From: Betaproteobacteria bacterium RIFCSPLOWO2_02_FULL_62_17
Lineage (GTDB): Bacteria > Pseudomonadota > Gammaproteobacteria > Burkholderiales > SG8-39
DNA: 8,689 nucleotides
Direction of reading: 5' to 3'
Assembly (NCBI GenBank): GCA_001770355.1
Contig: MEQV01000047.1
Location: 1 to 8,689 of the forward strand
Made by a program: the position numbers and the translations under genes
The notes under the pieces: model-generated
What the model saw: only the letters and a program-made list of their open reading frames with translations
Told to the model about the DNA's origin: nothing
The model's database searches: none
Part shown: in pieces, positions 1 through 5,202 of the stretch
Numbering within the stretch: the first letter of the stretch is position 1
Layout: every line of letters begins with the position of its first letter

Positions 1-528
1 GCTTCGCAGTTTTTCTACGCGGTGCTGGCGGTGGTGCTCGCGCTGATGCTGTGGCAGGCGTTCGGCTGGAATGCCTCGGCGCGCATCGTGCCGGTCATCG
101 TGGGCACCGCGAGCCTGGCCTTCGTGCTGGCGAGCGCCGCCAACGCAATCTTTCGCAGGCCGGCGCAGGCTGCGGACCTGCAGCAGTGGGCGGAGGCTCG
201 CGTGGTGGAAAAGATTCACATGGATCTGGCCTCGTCCACGGGCGACCTGCCTCTGCGTGTGGTTCTCAAGCGCGGCAGCGCGTTTTTCGCGTGGCTAGCC
301 GCGTTCATGGCGGGCATGGCGATGATGGGATTGATCCCGACGGTGCCGCTGTTCGTCATCGCATACATGCGCCTCGAAAACCGTGAACCCTGGAAACTGG
401 TTTTACCCCAGGCGCTGGTGCTGACGGCGTTTTTCTACTTCGTGTTCGACCAGCTTCTCAACATGGCCTGGCCGGAGACGCTGTTGGGGACATGGTTTCC
501 GGCGTTGAAGGTTATTCCTTCGCTTTGA
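1..528 (+). CDS. TctB-family small permease subunit of a tripartite tricarboxylate transporter (5' partial)
   Basis: The reading frame is open from base 1 to a TGA at 526-528 (175 residues visible), so the true start is probably upstream of the window; an internal GTG at base 22 is not convincing as a start because coding sense continues before it. The protein is very hydrophobic, with about four membrane segments: residues about 5-25, 30-50, 92-112 and a C-terminal pair of hydrophobic stretches around 115-160. A polar loop lies between the second and third segments. The C-terminal pattern (GLIPTVPLF, MRLENREPWK, FDQLLNMAWPETLLG) is typical of TctB, the small four-helix subunit that works with the large permease TctA and a periplasmic Bug/TctC protein in secondary uptake of carboxylates. 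No tctA follows; the next gene is convergent. TctB sequences diverge strongly, so the family is fairly secure but the substrate is unknown. Confidence 0.82.
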   Translation, partial: ASQFFYAVLAVVLALMLWQAFGWNASARIVPVIVGTASLAFVLASAANAIFRRPAQAADLQQWAEARVVEKIHMDLASSTGDLPLRVVLKRGSAFFAWLAAFMAGMAMMGLIPTVPLFVIAYMRLENREPWKLVLPQALVLTAFFYFVFDQLLNMAWPETLLGTWFPALKVIPSL

Positions 529-585
529 ATCGCTAAGGCGGTAGAGCTGGAACGAAACAGCGTGCTTCGCTTTGGCAGCCATTTT

Positions 586-635
586 TCCCGCCAATTTGCG
601 AAGTTGCGAAGTCGCAACTTCGCAAATTGGCGGGA
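586..635. repeat. Long near-perfect inverted repeat (23-bp arms, 4-base loop) between convergent genes
   Basis: Arms 586-608 and 613-635 are exact reverse complements around the loop AAGT (609-612). The left arm contains the octamer TTGCGAAG twice in tandem (596-603 and 604-611, the second running into the loop), and CTTCGCAA returns at 618-625. The element sits in the 144-base gap between the 3' ends of the TctB gene (528) and the methyltransferase gene (673). It could act as a bidirectional 3'-end hairpin, but neither side has the T-run of a canonical intrinsic terminator: + strand reading continues ATGTATAC, and - strand reading continues with A residues. A REP-like or MITE-like mobile hairpin is the alternative. 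Confidence 0.85.
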
Positions 636-672
636 TGTATACAATCCCAGGTGTTTCGCCGGAATGACGTAA

Positions 673-1578
673 TCAGCGCGGCAGCTCGATCCCGGTGGGG
701 TTGAAGTAGGTCGTCTTGCTGCTTCGCGTCGCGCGCCAGGGATACTCGGTGACATCGAATTTCTCGCTGTCGCCTTTCACCGGCCGGTGCATACGCACCT
801 TTCCCTCGATAACATTGCCTATCACTCTGCCGATGAATTCATGCTCCTGGCTGCCTTCCAGGCCCGGCAGGGGAATATTGAGGGTAAACGAAATCTGCGT
901 GCCGTTGACCTTGAACTCGCGCGTCGCCCGGCGGATTTTCCCAACGCGCACCACTGCGTCGGCCTGCTGGAAGTTCTGGTCAATGATGCTCGCATAGGTA
1001 TTCTTCCCGGTTCCCGGTAACGCCAGGTCCCAGTTCCAGTTTCCCGCGATGTTGGCCGGCACAATCCACATGCGCACGCTTTGCTGCTCGGCGTCGACGG
1101 CATCGGCCTGCCAGGTGCCCATGTCGAACATCTGAGTGACGATGCGGGTGCCGGGGCGCGCTTCGACCATGATCTTGTTGCGCAGCAGGCGTTGCAGCTC
1201 TGGAAACAGCCACATGTAGATCACATCGACGCGGCGCAAATCGGTGTCGAATACATTCTGGTTGAGGAATTTCACGCGGTCGCTCACGCCCTCGACCCAG
1301 GCCCGCGCGGTGGCTTCGCGCACCAGCTTCGGGTCAAGTTCGGCGCCGAATCCGGTGACGCCTGCCTTGGCTTTGGCGGACCCGATCACCAGGCGGCCGT
1401 CGCCCGCGCCCAGATCGACCACCACGTCGCCTGCCTTGAGCCCGGCCAGTTCGATCATGCGATCGGCCACCTCTGAGCGCGTGCCGACGAACAGGGAAAA
1501 CATCGCCTGCGCCATGGCGGCACCCGGCGCCATCAGGACCAGAAGCAGACAAAGATTTCTTGCGCCATGCATCAACAT
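673..1578 (-). CDS. Exported class I SAM-dependent methyltransferase with C-terminal beta-rich domain
   Basis: I place the start at the ATG at 1578 (301 residues). It has a GGAG Shine-Dalgarno at 1585-1588, six bases upstream, and opens directly into a signal peptide (about residues 1-23: basic start, LCLLLVLMAPG core, AMA cleavage site). A longer frame from a TTG at 1668 would add 30 residues encoded largely by an intergenic repeat. Residues about 35-150 form a Rossmann methyltransferase domain: motif I is VVDLGAGDGR (53-62), the acidic residue after strand beta-2 is E80 in FGAELDP, and a DVIYMWLFPE segment follows at about 118-127. This layout recalls the FAM173/ATPSCKMT-like group of lysine methyltransferases. 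Residues about 165-301 are a separate, probably beta-rich domain of unknown role. The substrate is unknown. The protein should be periplasmic or membrane-anchored, which is odd for a SAM-using enzyme. The gene is convergent with the TctB gene and divergent from mntP. Confidence 0.82.
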   Translation of the reverse strand: MLMHGARNLCLLLVLMAPGAAMAQAMFSLFVGTRSEVADRMIELAGLKAGDVVVDLGAGDGRLVIGSAKAKAGVTGFGAELDPKLVREATARAWVEGVSDRVKFLNQNVFDTDLRRVDVIYMWLFPELQRLLRNKIMVEARPGTRIVTQMFDMGTWQADAVDAEQQSVRMWIVPANIAGNWNWDLALPGTGKNTYASIIDQNFQQADAVVRVGKIRRATREFKVNGTQISFTLNIPLPGLEGSQEHEFIGRVIGNVIEGKVRMHRPVKGDSEKFDVTEYPWRATRSSKTTYFNPTGIELPR

Positions 1579-1584
1579 CGGCAA

Positions 1585-1588
1585 CTCC
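1585..1588 (-). promoter_or_regulatory. Ribosome binding site deciding the methyltransferase start
   Basis: On the minus strand GGAG lies six bases before the ATG at 1578. No comparable motif precedes the upstream TTG at 1668, and the intervening frame runs through the 1636-1696 repeat. This supports the shorter protein that begins with a signal peptide. Confidence 0.7.
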
Positions 1589-1635
1589 GACAGTTTGCAA
1601 AATACACCGGCAACGATCCCTTGCGCAGTTAGGAT

Positions 1636-1696
1636 CGCGCGGCCAAAAGCTTGCCGCGCTGCTTCCAACAGCCGGCGCGAGATTTATGCGACGGCG
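1636..1696. repeat. Two-hairpin intergenic repeat, copy 1
   Basis: This 61-base stretch matches 3076-3137 with three substitutions and one single-base indel. It can fold into two hairpins. Hairpin A pairs GCGCGG (1637-1642) with CCGCGC (1654-1659) around a loop containing AAGCTT. Hairpin B pairs GCCGGCGC (1671-1678) with GCGACGGC (1688-1695), one mismatch, around the 9-base loop GAGATTTAT. It lies in the divergent gap between the methyltransferase and mntP, 57 bases upstream of the methyltransferase ATG. Size, structure and intergenic placement suggest a REP/BIME-type dispersed element. Confidence 0.85.
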
Positions 1697-1706
1697 ATCT
1701 TAGTTA

Positions 1707-1730
1707 TGCCGGACTTGGTAAAAGCCGGCA
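1707..1730 (+). promoter_or_regulatory. Short inverted repeat upstream of mntP
   Basis: TGCCGG (1707-1712) and CCGGCA (1725-1730) form a 6-bp inverted repeat with a 12-base loop in the region between copy 1 of the repeat and the mntP start. It could be an operator half-site pair or a small leader hairpin. I see no yybP-ykoY manganese riboswitch pattern and no clear sigma70 boxes, so how mntP is controlled is not visible here. The site is weak on its own. Confidence 0.25.
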
Positions 1731-1820
1731 GTTTAGCCTGTGCCCGAAAGCACTGCGCACCGATGCTTGCGGCGCCGATCAGAACTGGTAGGGCGCCGGA
1801 CCGGCTGTTAGCATCGAGCC

Positions 1821-2402
1821 ATGGGTTTCGCTGCGATATTGCTGCTGGCGGTCGGTCTTTCCATGGATGCGGCCGCCGTCGCTGCTGCCCGGGGCATGCT
1901 TTTGCCGCGCATCGGCGCGCGCCACATGGTGCTGGTCGCCTTGTTCTTCGGCGGCTTCCAGGCGTTGATGCCGCTGGCGGGCTGGCTGATAGGCGCCGGC
2001 ATCGGGCCGCTGGTGGAAGCCTGGGACCACTGGATTGCCTTCGCCCTGTTGTCGCTCATCGGCGCGAATATGTTGCGTGAGGCATTCAGCACTGAAGCGA
2101 ATGCCACGGACGCTGCGTCAGGCGCTGATTTTCGTCTGCACACCATGCTCGTACTGGCGATCGCCACCAGCATCGATGCCTTGGCTGCGGGGATCACGCT
2201 GCCTATGATGGGTGCCCCGCTGGTTCTCTCGCTGGTCACCATCGGACTGACGACAGCGGTTCTGAGCGTTCTGGGATTGTTCGCCGGCCATCGTTTCGGC
2301 GCGGTGCTGGGCAAGCGCTTGGATATAGCCGGCGGGCTGATCCTCATCGGTCTGGGGCTCAAGATTCTGATCGAACACGAATTCTTCGGTCGCGTGTCCT
2401 GA
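1821..2402 (+). CDS. mntP: Manganese efflux pump MntP
   Basis: This is a 193-residue inner-membrane protein, the usual length for MntP (about 190), with six predicted helices arranged as two repeats of three. Each half carries the family signature: LSMDA at about 13-17 (Asp16) and ATSIDALA at about 115-122 (Asp119). The corresponding aspartates are known to be important for manganese export in the family. The GWLIGAGIGPLVEAWDHWIAF stretch (about 54-74) and the closing GGLILIGLGLKIL (about 171-183) are also typical. It exports Mn2+ and protects against manganese overload. The ATG at 1821 opens directly into the first helix; the site before it is weak (CGAG, then three bases). In many bacteria mntP is controlled by MntR or a manganese riboswitch, but I recognise neither in the 242-base upstream gap. 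The gene ends in convergence with the CMD-family gene. Confidence 0.93.
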   Translation: MGFAAILLLAVGLSMDAAAVAAARGMLLPRIGARHMVLVALFFGGFQALMPLAGWLIGAGIGPLVEAWDHWIAFALLSLIGANMLREAFSTEANATDAASGADFRLHTMLVLAIATSIDALAAGITLPMMGAPLVLSLVTIGLTTAVLSVLGLFAGHRFGAVLGKRLDIAGGLILIGLGLKILIEHEFFGRVS

Positions 2403-2441
2403 CCTGGTGCGGGCGCTGGTGTTACAACGACGTGCAGATGA

Positions 2442-2477
2442 TGGACGACGGAATTTGATTGATTGACCCACCGTCCA
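2442..2477. repeat. Weak inverted repeat between convergent mntP and the CMD-family gene
   Basis: TGGACG (2442-2447) and CGTCCA (2472-2477) could form a 6-bp stem in the 101-base gap between two 3' ends. The loop is long (24 bases) and no T-run follows on either strand, so a terminator role is only possible. No other signal is apparent in this gap. Confidence 0.25.
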
Positions 2478-2503
2478 CGTGCAACGAAGCCGCGTAATCC
2501 CCC

Positions 2504-3043
2504 TTAAGCGGGCGCGGGCACCGGAACCCGGTGCAGCTTCATCCCCATCGCGACTGAGGTGTAATAGCCCAGGAGAGCCACCACCTCGGCAATGCCGTTG
2601 CGCCCCAGCAGCTTTTCGGCGCGGCTGAACACCTCGTCCGAGCCGCCGCCCGGCTCCATCGAAATCCTGGCGAGGTCATAGACCGCGCGCTCGCGCTCGT
2701 TGTCGAACTGCGGCGTCTGCCCGGCGCGGACGGCGTCGAACACGCTTTGCGGGAAACCGAGATTGCGGCACACCTTCACATGCGCGGCCCAGACGTATTC
2801 GCCCTTCCAGTGGTTGGCGATGATGCAGATGGTGAGCTCGACCTCGCGCTCGGTGAGCGAGCTCCCCTTATTGAGGAAGGTTCCGATCGTCTCCAACGCG
2901 GCGGCGAGCTTGGGCGAATGGATCCAGATCTTGTAGGGCGTGAGGAGGCGCCCGCGCCCGGCGACAAGATCCTTGAACACCTTAGCCTGCTCAGGCGTCA
3001 ACTCGTCTTCGGGAATTTCCTTGATGCGGATCGGTTCTGACAT
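2504..3043 (-). CDS. Carboxymuconolactone decarboxylase/AhpD-fold family protein
   Basis: This 179-residue all-helical protein has the CMD-family core at about residues 45-110: LTEREVELTICIIANHWKGEY, then W85, H88 in WAAHVKVC, and a GFPQSVFDAVRAG segment. The AhpD peroxidase motif CxxC is absent. Only an E82/W85/H88 arrangement plus a lone Cys92 is seen, so this is closer to the gamma-carboxymuconolactone-decarboxylase-like branch, whose members include decarboxylases, hydrolases and proteins of unknown activity. The ATG at 3043 has a good ribosome site (AAGGAAG, five bases before the start). It lies 105 bases downstream of the Rieske oxygenase on the same strand, and the two are probably co-transcribed. 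By context it may process a ring-oxidation product, but the reaction cannot be assigned from the sequence. Confidence 0.85.
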   Translation of the reverse strand: MSEPIRIKEIPEDELTPEQAKVFKDLVAGRGRLLTPYKIWIHSPKLAAALETIGTFLNKGSSLTEREVELTICIIANHWKGEYVWAAHVKVCRNLGFPQSVFDAVRAGQTPQFDNERERAVYDLARISMEPGGGSDEVFSRAEKLLGRNGIAEVVALLGYYTSVAMGMKLHRVPVPAPA

Positions 3044-3075
3044 TACCGCTTCCTTTTCGAAAAAGTGAATACGAC

Positions 3076-3137
3076 CGCGCGGCCAAAAAGCTTGTCGCGC
3101 TGCTTCCAGCAGCCGGCGCGAGATTTATGCGCCGGCG
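3076..3137. repeat. Two-hairpin intergenic repeat, copy 2
   Basis: This is the second copy of the 1636-1696 element, in the same orientation. It sits in the gap between the Rieske and CMD-family genes, 32 bases upstream of the CMD ATG. Hairpin B is perfect here: GCCGGCGC (3112-3119) pairs with GCGCCGGC (3129-3136) around GAGATTTAT. Hairpin A pairs GCGCGG (3077-3082) with TCGCGC (3095-3100); the C-to-T difference from copy 1 keeps a wobble G-U pair when the + strand is written as RNA. Inside an operon such an element can adjust the relative amounts of the flanking messages. Confidence 0.85.
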
Positions 3138-3148
3138 GTTTTTCCAAC

Positions 3149-4477
3149 TTACGCCGCCACCCAGCGGACCGCCGTATTGGCATGCTTCTGCATCATCTCT
3201 TCATAAGCCTCGCGGAACGGCTTGCCGGCAGGCGCCACGAAATTCCCCGCGCGATGGCCGCGGTAGATTGCGGGGTCGTCGACGCCCGGCAGCTTGGCCG
3301 ATTTGTCGGCCGCCAGGGTTTCCACCAGCTGCAGGAATTTGCGCCGCGCGCGCACGATCATCACATCGCTCGCGGTCAAATGCTCGCGGGTGCGGTCGCT
3401 GATCGTCCCGAGCATGCCGCCCATGGCATTGTCCTGCACGTTGAGGCCGGTGATGCCGCTGAACACGCTGCCGTTGCGCTGCGCCTCGCGGTCGATGAGC
3501 CAGTCGTTCTCGGCGCAGTTGGGCAGGCGCCAGCGGCCGAACCAATCGGTGGTGTTGGGCCGGAATTCATTGCGCGGTGCGAAGCTCGCGCCCAGGCCCG
3601 GGATGGGCTTGCCTTCGCGTGTCGTCGAGGGGGTGACTACCCCCTTGCGCTGGATCGTTATGACCATGGTATGGGTGTCATCCATCGGGATGTAACCCTT
3701 GATCATTATCTGGTCGGCGAGCATGGCCGCCGGCGGAATGACCCAGAAGGGAACGATGAGCTGCGCCAGGCGCCAATGGGTGTTGCCCTCGTCGGCCGGG
3801 CGGTAGGCGCCGTACATGAGGCCGAGCGGCGTGTCCTCGAGATGGAATTGCGGCGCGCGGTCATTGGCGAGGTAGTAGACGGTTTCGCCCGGGTTCAGTT
3901 CCGCGGGGTCGACGCCGCCCAGATGCAGGAAGCCGAAATGCGAAGTATCGAGATCGTTCTCCAGGCCCTGCAGCCAGTTGTATTCCTGCTGAATCATCTG
4001 GACGGTGATCTCATCGGGTGACAGATCGTTGAGCTCGAAATCGGGAAAGGGCGGCGGCACCGCGCGCTCGCCCATGTAGAGCCAGATAATCCCGTAGCGT
4101 TCGGTCACCTGGTACGCGGTGAGTTTGACCTTGTGCTTGGCATCCTGGTGCCGCGGCACGTTGGGCATGTCGAGGCATTTTCCATCAGGGCCGAATTTCC
4201 AGCCGTGATAAATGCAGCGCATGCCGTCTTCTTCGTTGTGTCCGAAAAACAGCGACGCGTTGCGATGCGCGCAACGGTGCTCGAGCACGCCCAGACGGCC
4301 CTGGCTGTTGCGGAACGCGATGAGCGGCTCGCCCAGCGCCATCACACGCAAAGGGTCGCCGGCGGGCTTCACCTCCTGCGAACGGGCAACCGGCACCCAG
4401 TATTGGCGCATCAGCGCGCCCATGGGCGTGCCCGGCCCGACCCGGGTCAGAATTTCGTTTTCGCGCGCGGTAGTCAT
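3149..4477 (-). CDS. Rieske non-haem iron oxygenase, phthalate 4,5-dioxygenase-like oxygenase subunit
   Basis: This is a 442-residue oxygenase subunit. The N-terminal Rieske domain binds a [2Fe-2S] cluster through C69-x-H71 (HRCAHRNA) and C88-x2-H91 (RCIYHGWKF). The catalytic domain carries the mononuclear iron motif D177-x2-H180-x4-H185 (NDLDTSHFGFLH), with D175 in the same segment. A QDNAM stretch holding D349 is the probable third iron ligand, as in phthalate-dioxygenase and VanA-type enzymes, and the following GTISDRTREHL is typical of that group. Such enzymes hydroxylate or O-demethylate aromatic acids using electrons from a separate reductase; none is encoded nearby in this window. The ATG at 4477 has a strong GGAGG ribosome site with five-base spacing. 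It likely heads an operon with the CMD-family gene. The substrate is unassigned: a phthalate-like or methoxylated aromatic acid is an inference. Confidence 0.92.
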   Translation of the reverse strand: MTTARENEILTRVGPGTPMGALMRQYWVPVARSQEVKPAGDPLRVMALGEPLIAFRNSQGRLGVLEHRCAHRNASLFFGHNEEDGMRCIYHGWKFGPDGKCLDMPNVPRHQDAKHKVKLTAYQVTERYGIIWLYMGERAVPPPFPDFELNDLSPDEITVQMIQQEYNWLQGLENDLDTSHFGFLHLGGVDPAELNPGETVYYLANDRAPQFHLEDTPLGLMYGAYRPADEGNTHWRLAQLIVPFWVIPPAAMLADQIMIKGYIPMDDTHTMVITIQRKGVVTPSTTREGKPIPGLGASFAPRNEFRPNTTDWFGRWRLPNCAENDWLIDREAQRNGSVFSGITGLNVQDNAMGGMLGTISDRTREHLTASDVMIVRARRKFLQLVETLAADKSAKLPGVDDPAIYRGHRAGNFVAPAGKPFREAYEEMMQKHANTAVRWVAA

Positions 4478-4511
4478 GGTGTCCTCCCCCGGAACGTTCT
4501 GCCTGGGCGGA

Positions 4512-4541
4512 TGATAGCGCCGCCGCTACCCATGGGTCACG
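4512..4541 (-). promoter_or_regulatory. Candidate sigma70-like promoter of the Rieske gene
   Basis: On the minus strand GTGACC (4541-4536) and TATCAT (4517-4512) are separated by 18 bases. They would start transcription near 4505, giving a leader of about 28 bases before the strong ribosome site and ATG at 4477. The -35 box is poor. The 10-bp palindrome ACCCATGGGT (4529-4538) overlaps the -35 box and spacer and might be an operator. Confidence 0.3.
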
Positions 4542-4615
4542 CAACAAAAACGTGCCGGTGCCCATAGGGCTTTTCAGACCAGGGGCGCAAAAAAATCTTT
4601 CCACCGTTGCGACGA

Positions 4616-4645
4616 TTGACGTATTCAACTTCTGTTCATTATAAT
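4616..4645 (+). promoter_or_regulatory. Strong sigma70-like promoter of the XRE/nucleotidyltransferase pair
   Basis: TTGACG (4616-4621) and a consensus TATAAT (4640-4645) are separated by 18 bases. Transcription would begin around 4652, leaving a leader of about 25 bases before the ATG at 4678. No clear Shine-Dalgarno precedes that ATG. The segment 4616-4664 is strikingly AT-rich for this window. It is the best promoter visible here. Confidence 0.75.
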
Positions 4646-4650
4646 AAACA
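4633..4650. promoter_or_regulatory. Palindromic operator candidate over the -10 box
   Basis: TGTTCATTA (4633-4641) and TAATAAACA (4642-4650) form an 18-bp palindrome with one mismatched pair, covering the whole TATAAT box. XRE-family regulators commonly bind such sites and repress their own operon, so the adjacent HTH protein is the likely ligand. Part of the symmetry comes from the -10 sequence itself. Confidence 0.5.
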
Positions 4651-4677
4651 ATGTCCATTTAAATACACAGCAGCACG

Positions 4678-5202
4678 ATGCTTTCCAGGCACTATGGAAG
4701 TCTCATCCGGAAAGAGCGTCTGGCGAGGGGCCTGACGCAGACCGCCGTTGCCTCTACCGCCCGGGTCTCCAGGACGATTCTTTCTCAACTTGAGCAGGGC
4801 AAGCCGCATCCGGTTCAGACCGACGTGCTGGATCGAATCTTCCAGGCACTTGGCATTGATCCGACCGCCGGCGATCCCGGTCCGGGTGCCGCCGCAATAC
4901 TGGAGGAGCGGCGTCGCGCGCGTCTGGAGCACCAGTTGAAACTGGAACGACAACGGGTGCGCCATTTGCGGCTGGCCGCCGAATTGACTGCCAATCCGAA
5001 AAAAGCACGGCAACAAATCGCCGCAGCCAAAAACAGGGTCGGGCTTTGGGCCAGGAACAGGACCTGCAGCCCGCTCTACATAAAGCGCTGGACGGAATTG
5101 CTTGCTTTGTCGCCAGGCGAGCTCGCAAGGCGGATGGCGTCGCTTGGCGAATGGGAAGACGCCCTCTTCCAAAACACACCGTGGTCCTCCGAATGGATTT
5201 GA
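4678..5202 (+). CDS. XRE-family HTH protein, probable antitoxin/autorepressor partner of the downstream nucleotidyltransferase
   Basis: This 174-residue cytoplasmic protein has an N-terminal XRE/Cro-C1 helix-turn-helix (about 6-60): IRKERLARGLTQTAVA, then SRTILSQLEQGK as the recognition helix region, then LDRIFQALGID. A charged, probably coiled-coil helix follows (about 74-100, rich in E, R, L). The C-terminal segment, about 132-174, contains YIKRWTELLALSPGELARRM and ends in LFQNTPWSSEWI. This recalls the LRQNSPF-type tail found in XRE proteins paired with nucleotidyltransferase-fold toxins. The stop codon overlaps the next start (ATGGATTTGA, 5193-5202), so the two are translationally coupled. 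The expected role is DNA binding, autorepression at the palindrome over the -10 box, and neutralising the partner; this is inference from the architecture. The ATG at 4678 lacks a clear ribosome site. The gene is divergent from the Rieske gene. Confidence 0.8.
   Translation: MLSRHYGSLIRKERLARGLTQTAVASTARVSRTILSQLEQGKPHPVQTDVLDRIFQALGIDPTAGDPGPGAAAILEERRRARLEHQLKLERQRVRHLRLAAELTANPKKARQQIAAAKNRVGLWARNRTCSPLYIKRWTELLALSPGELARRMASLGEWEDALFQNTPWSSEWI

Noticed and set aside
1579..1668. 30-residue N-terminal extension of the methyltransferase from a TTG at 1668
   Set aside because: It would be encoded partly by the dispersed repeat, lacks a ribosome site, and would bury the signal peptide; the ATG at 1578 has a well-placed GGAG.
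1670..1820. Manganese (yybP-ykoY) riboswitch before mntP
   Set aside because: mntP genes often have one, but I could not find the conserved internal-loop sequences in the gap; only small GC-rich inverted repeats are present.
3054..3063. TTTTCGAAAA palindrome just upstream of the CMD-family gene
   Set aside because: It is short and overlaps the ribosome-site region; a 10-bp AT-rich palindrome alone is not enough to call an operator.
3112..3144. Intrinsic terminator on the + strand (perfect GC hairpin followed by GGTTTTT)
   Set aside because: No + strand gene ends here; the hairpin is part of the repeated element and copy 1 lacks the T-run, so the T's are probably incidental.
3065..4021. Long + strand open frame opposite the Rieske gene, and similar long antisense frames at 5530-6642 and 6821-7999
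   Set aside because: These are antisense shadows of high-GC genes with clear domain motifs on the other strand; their translations are rich in A, R, G and H and show no recognisable family.
4651..4662. Three-codon upstream ORF (ATG TCC ATT TAA) before the XRE gene
   Set aside because: Its ATG lies at or before the predicted transcription start, so it would probably not be in the mRNA.
5046..5192. Longer nucleotidyltransferase starting inside the XRE gene
   Set aside because: The added 49 residues overlap the XRE coding frame entirely, are arginine-rich shadow sequence and show no family similarity; the ATG at 5193 gives a typical stop/start overlap.
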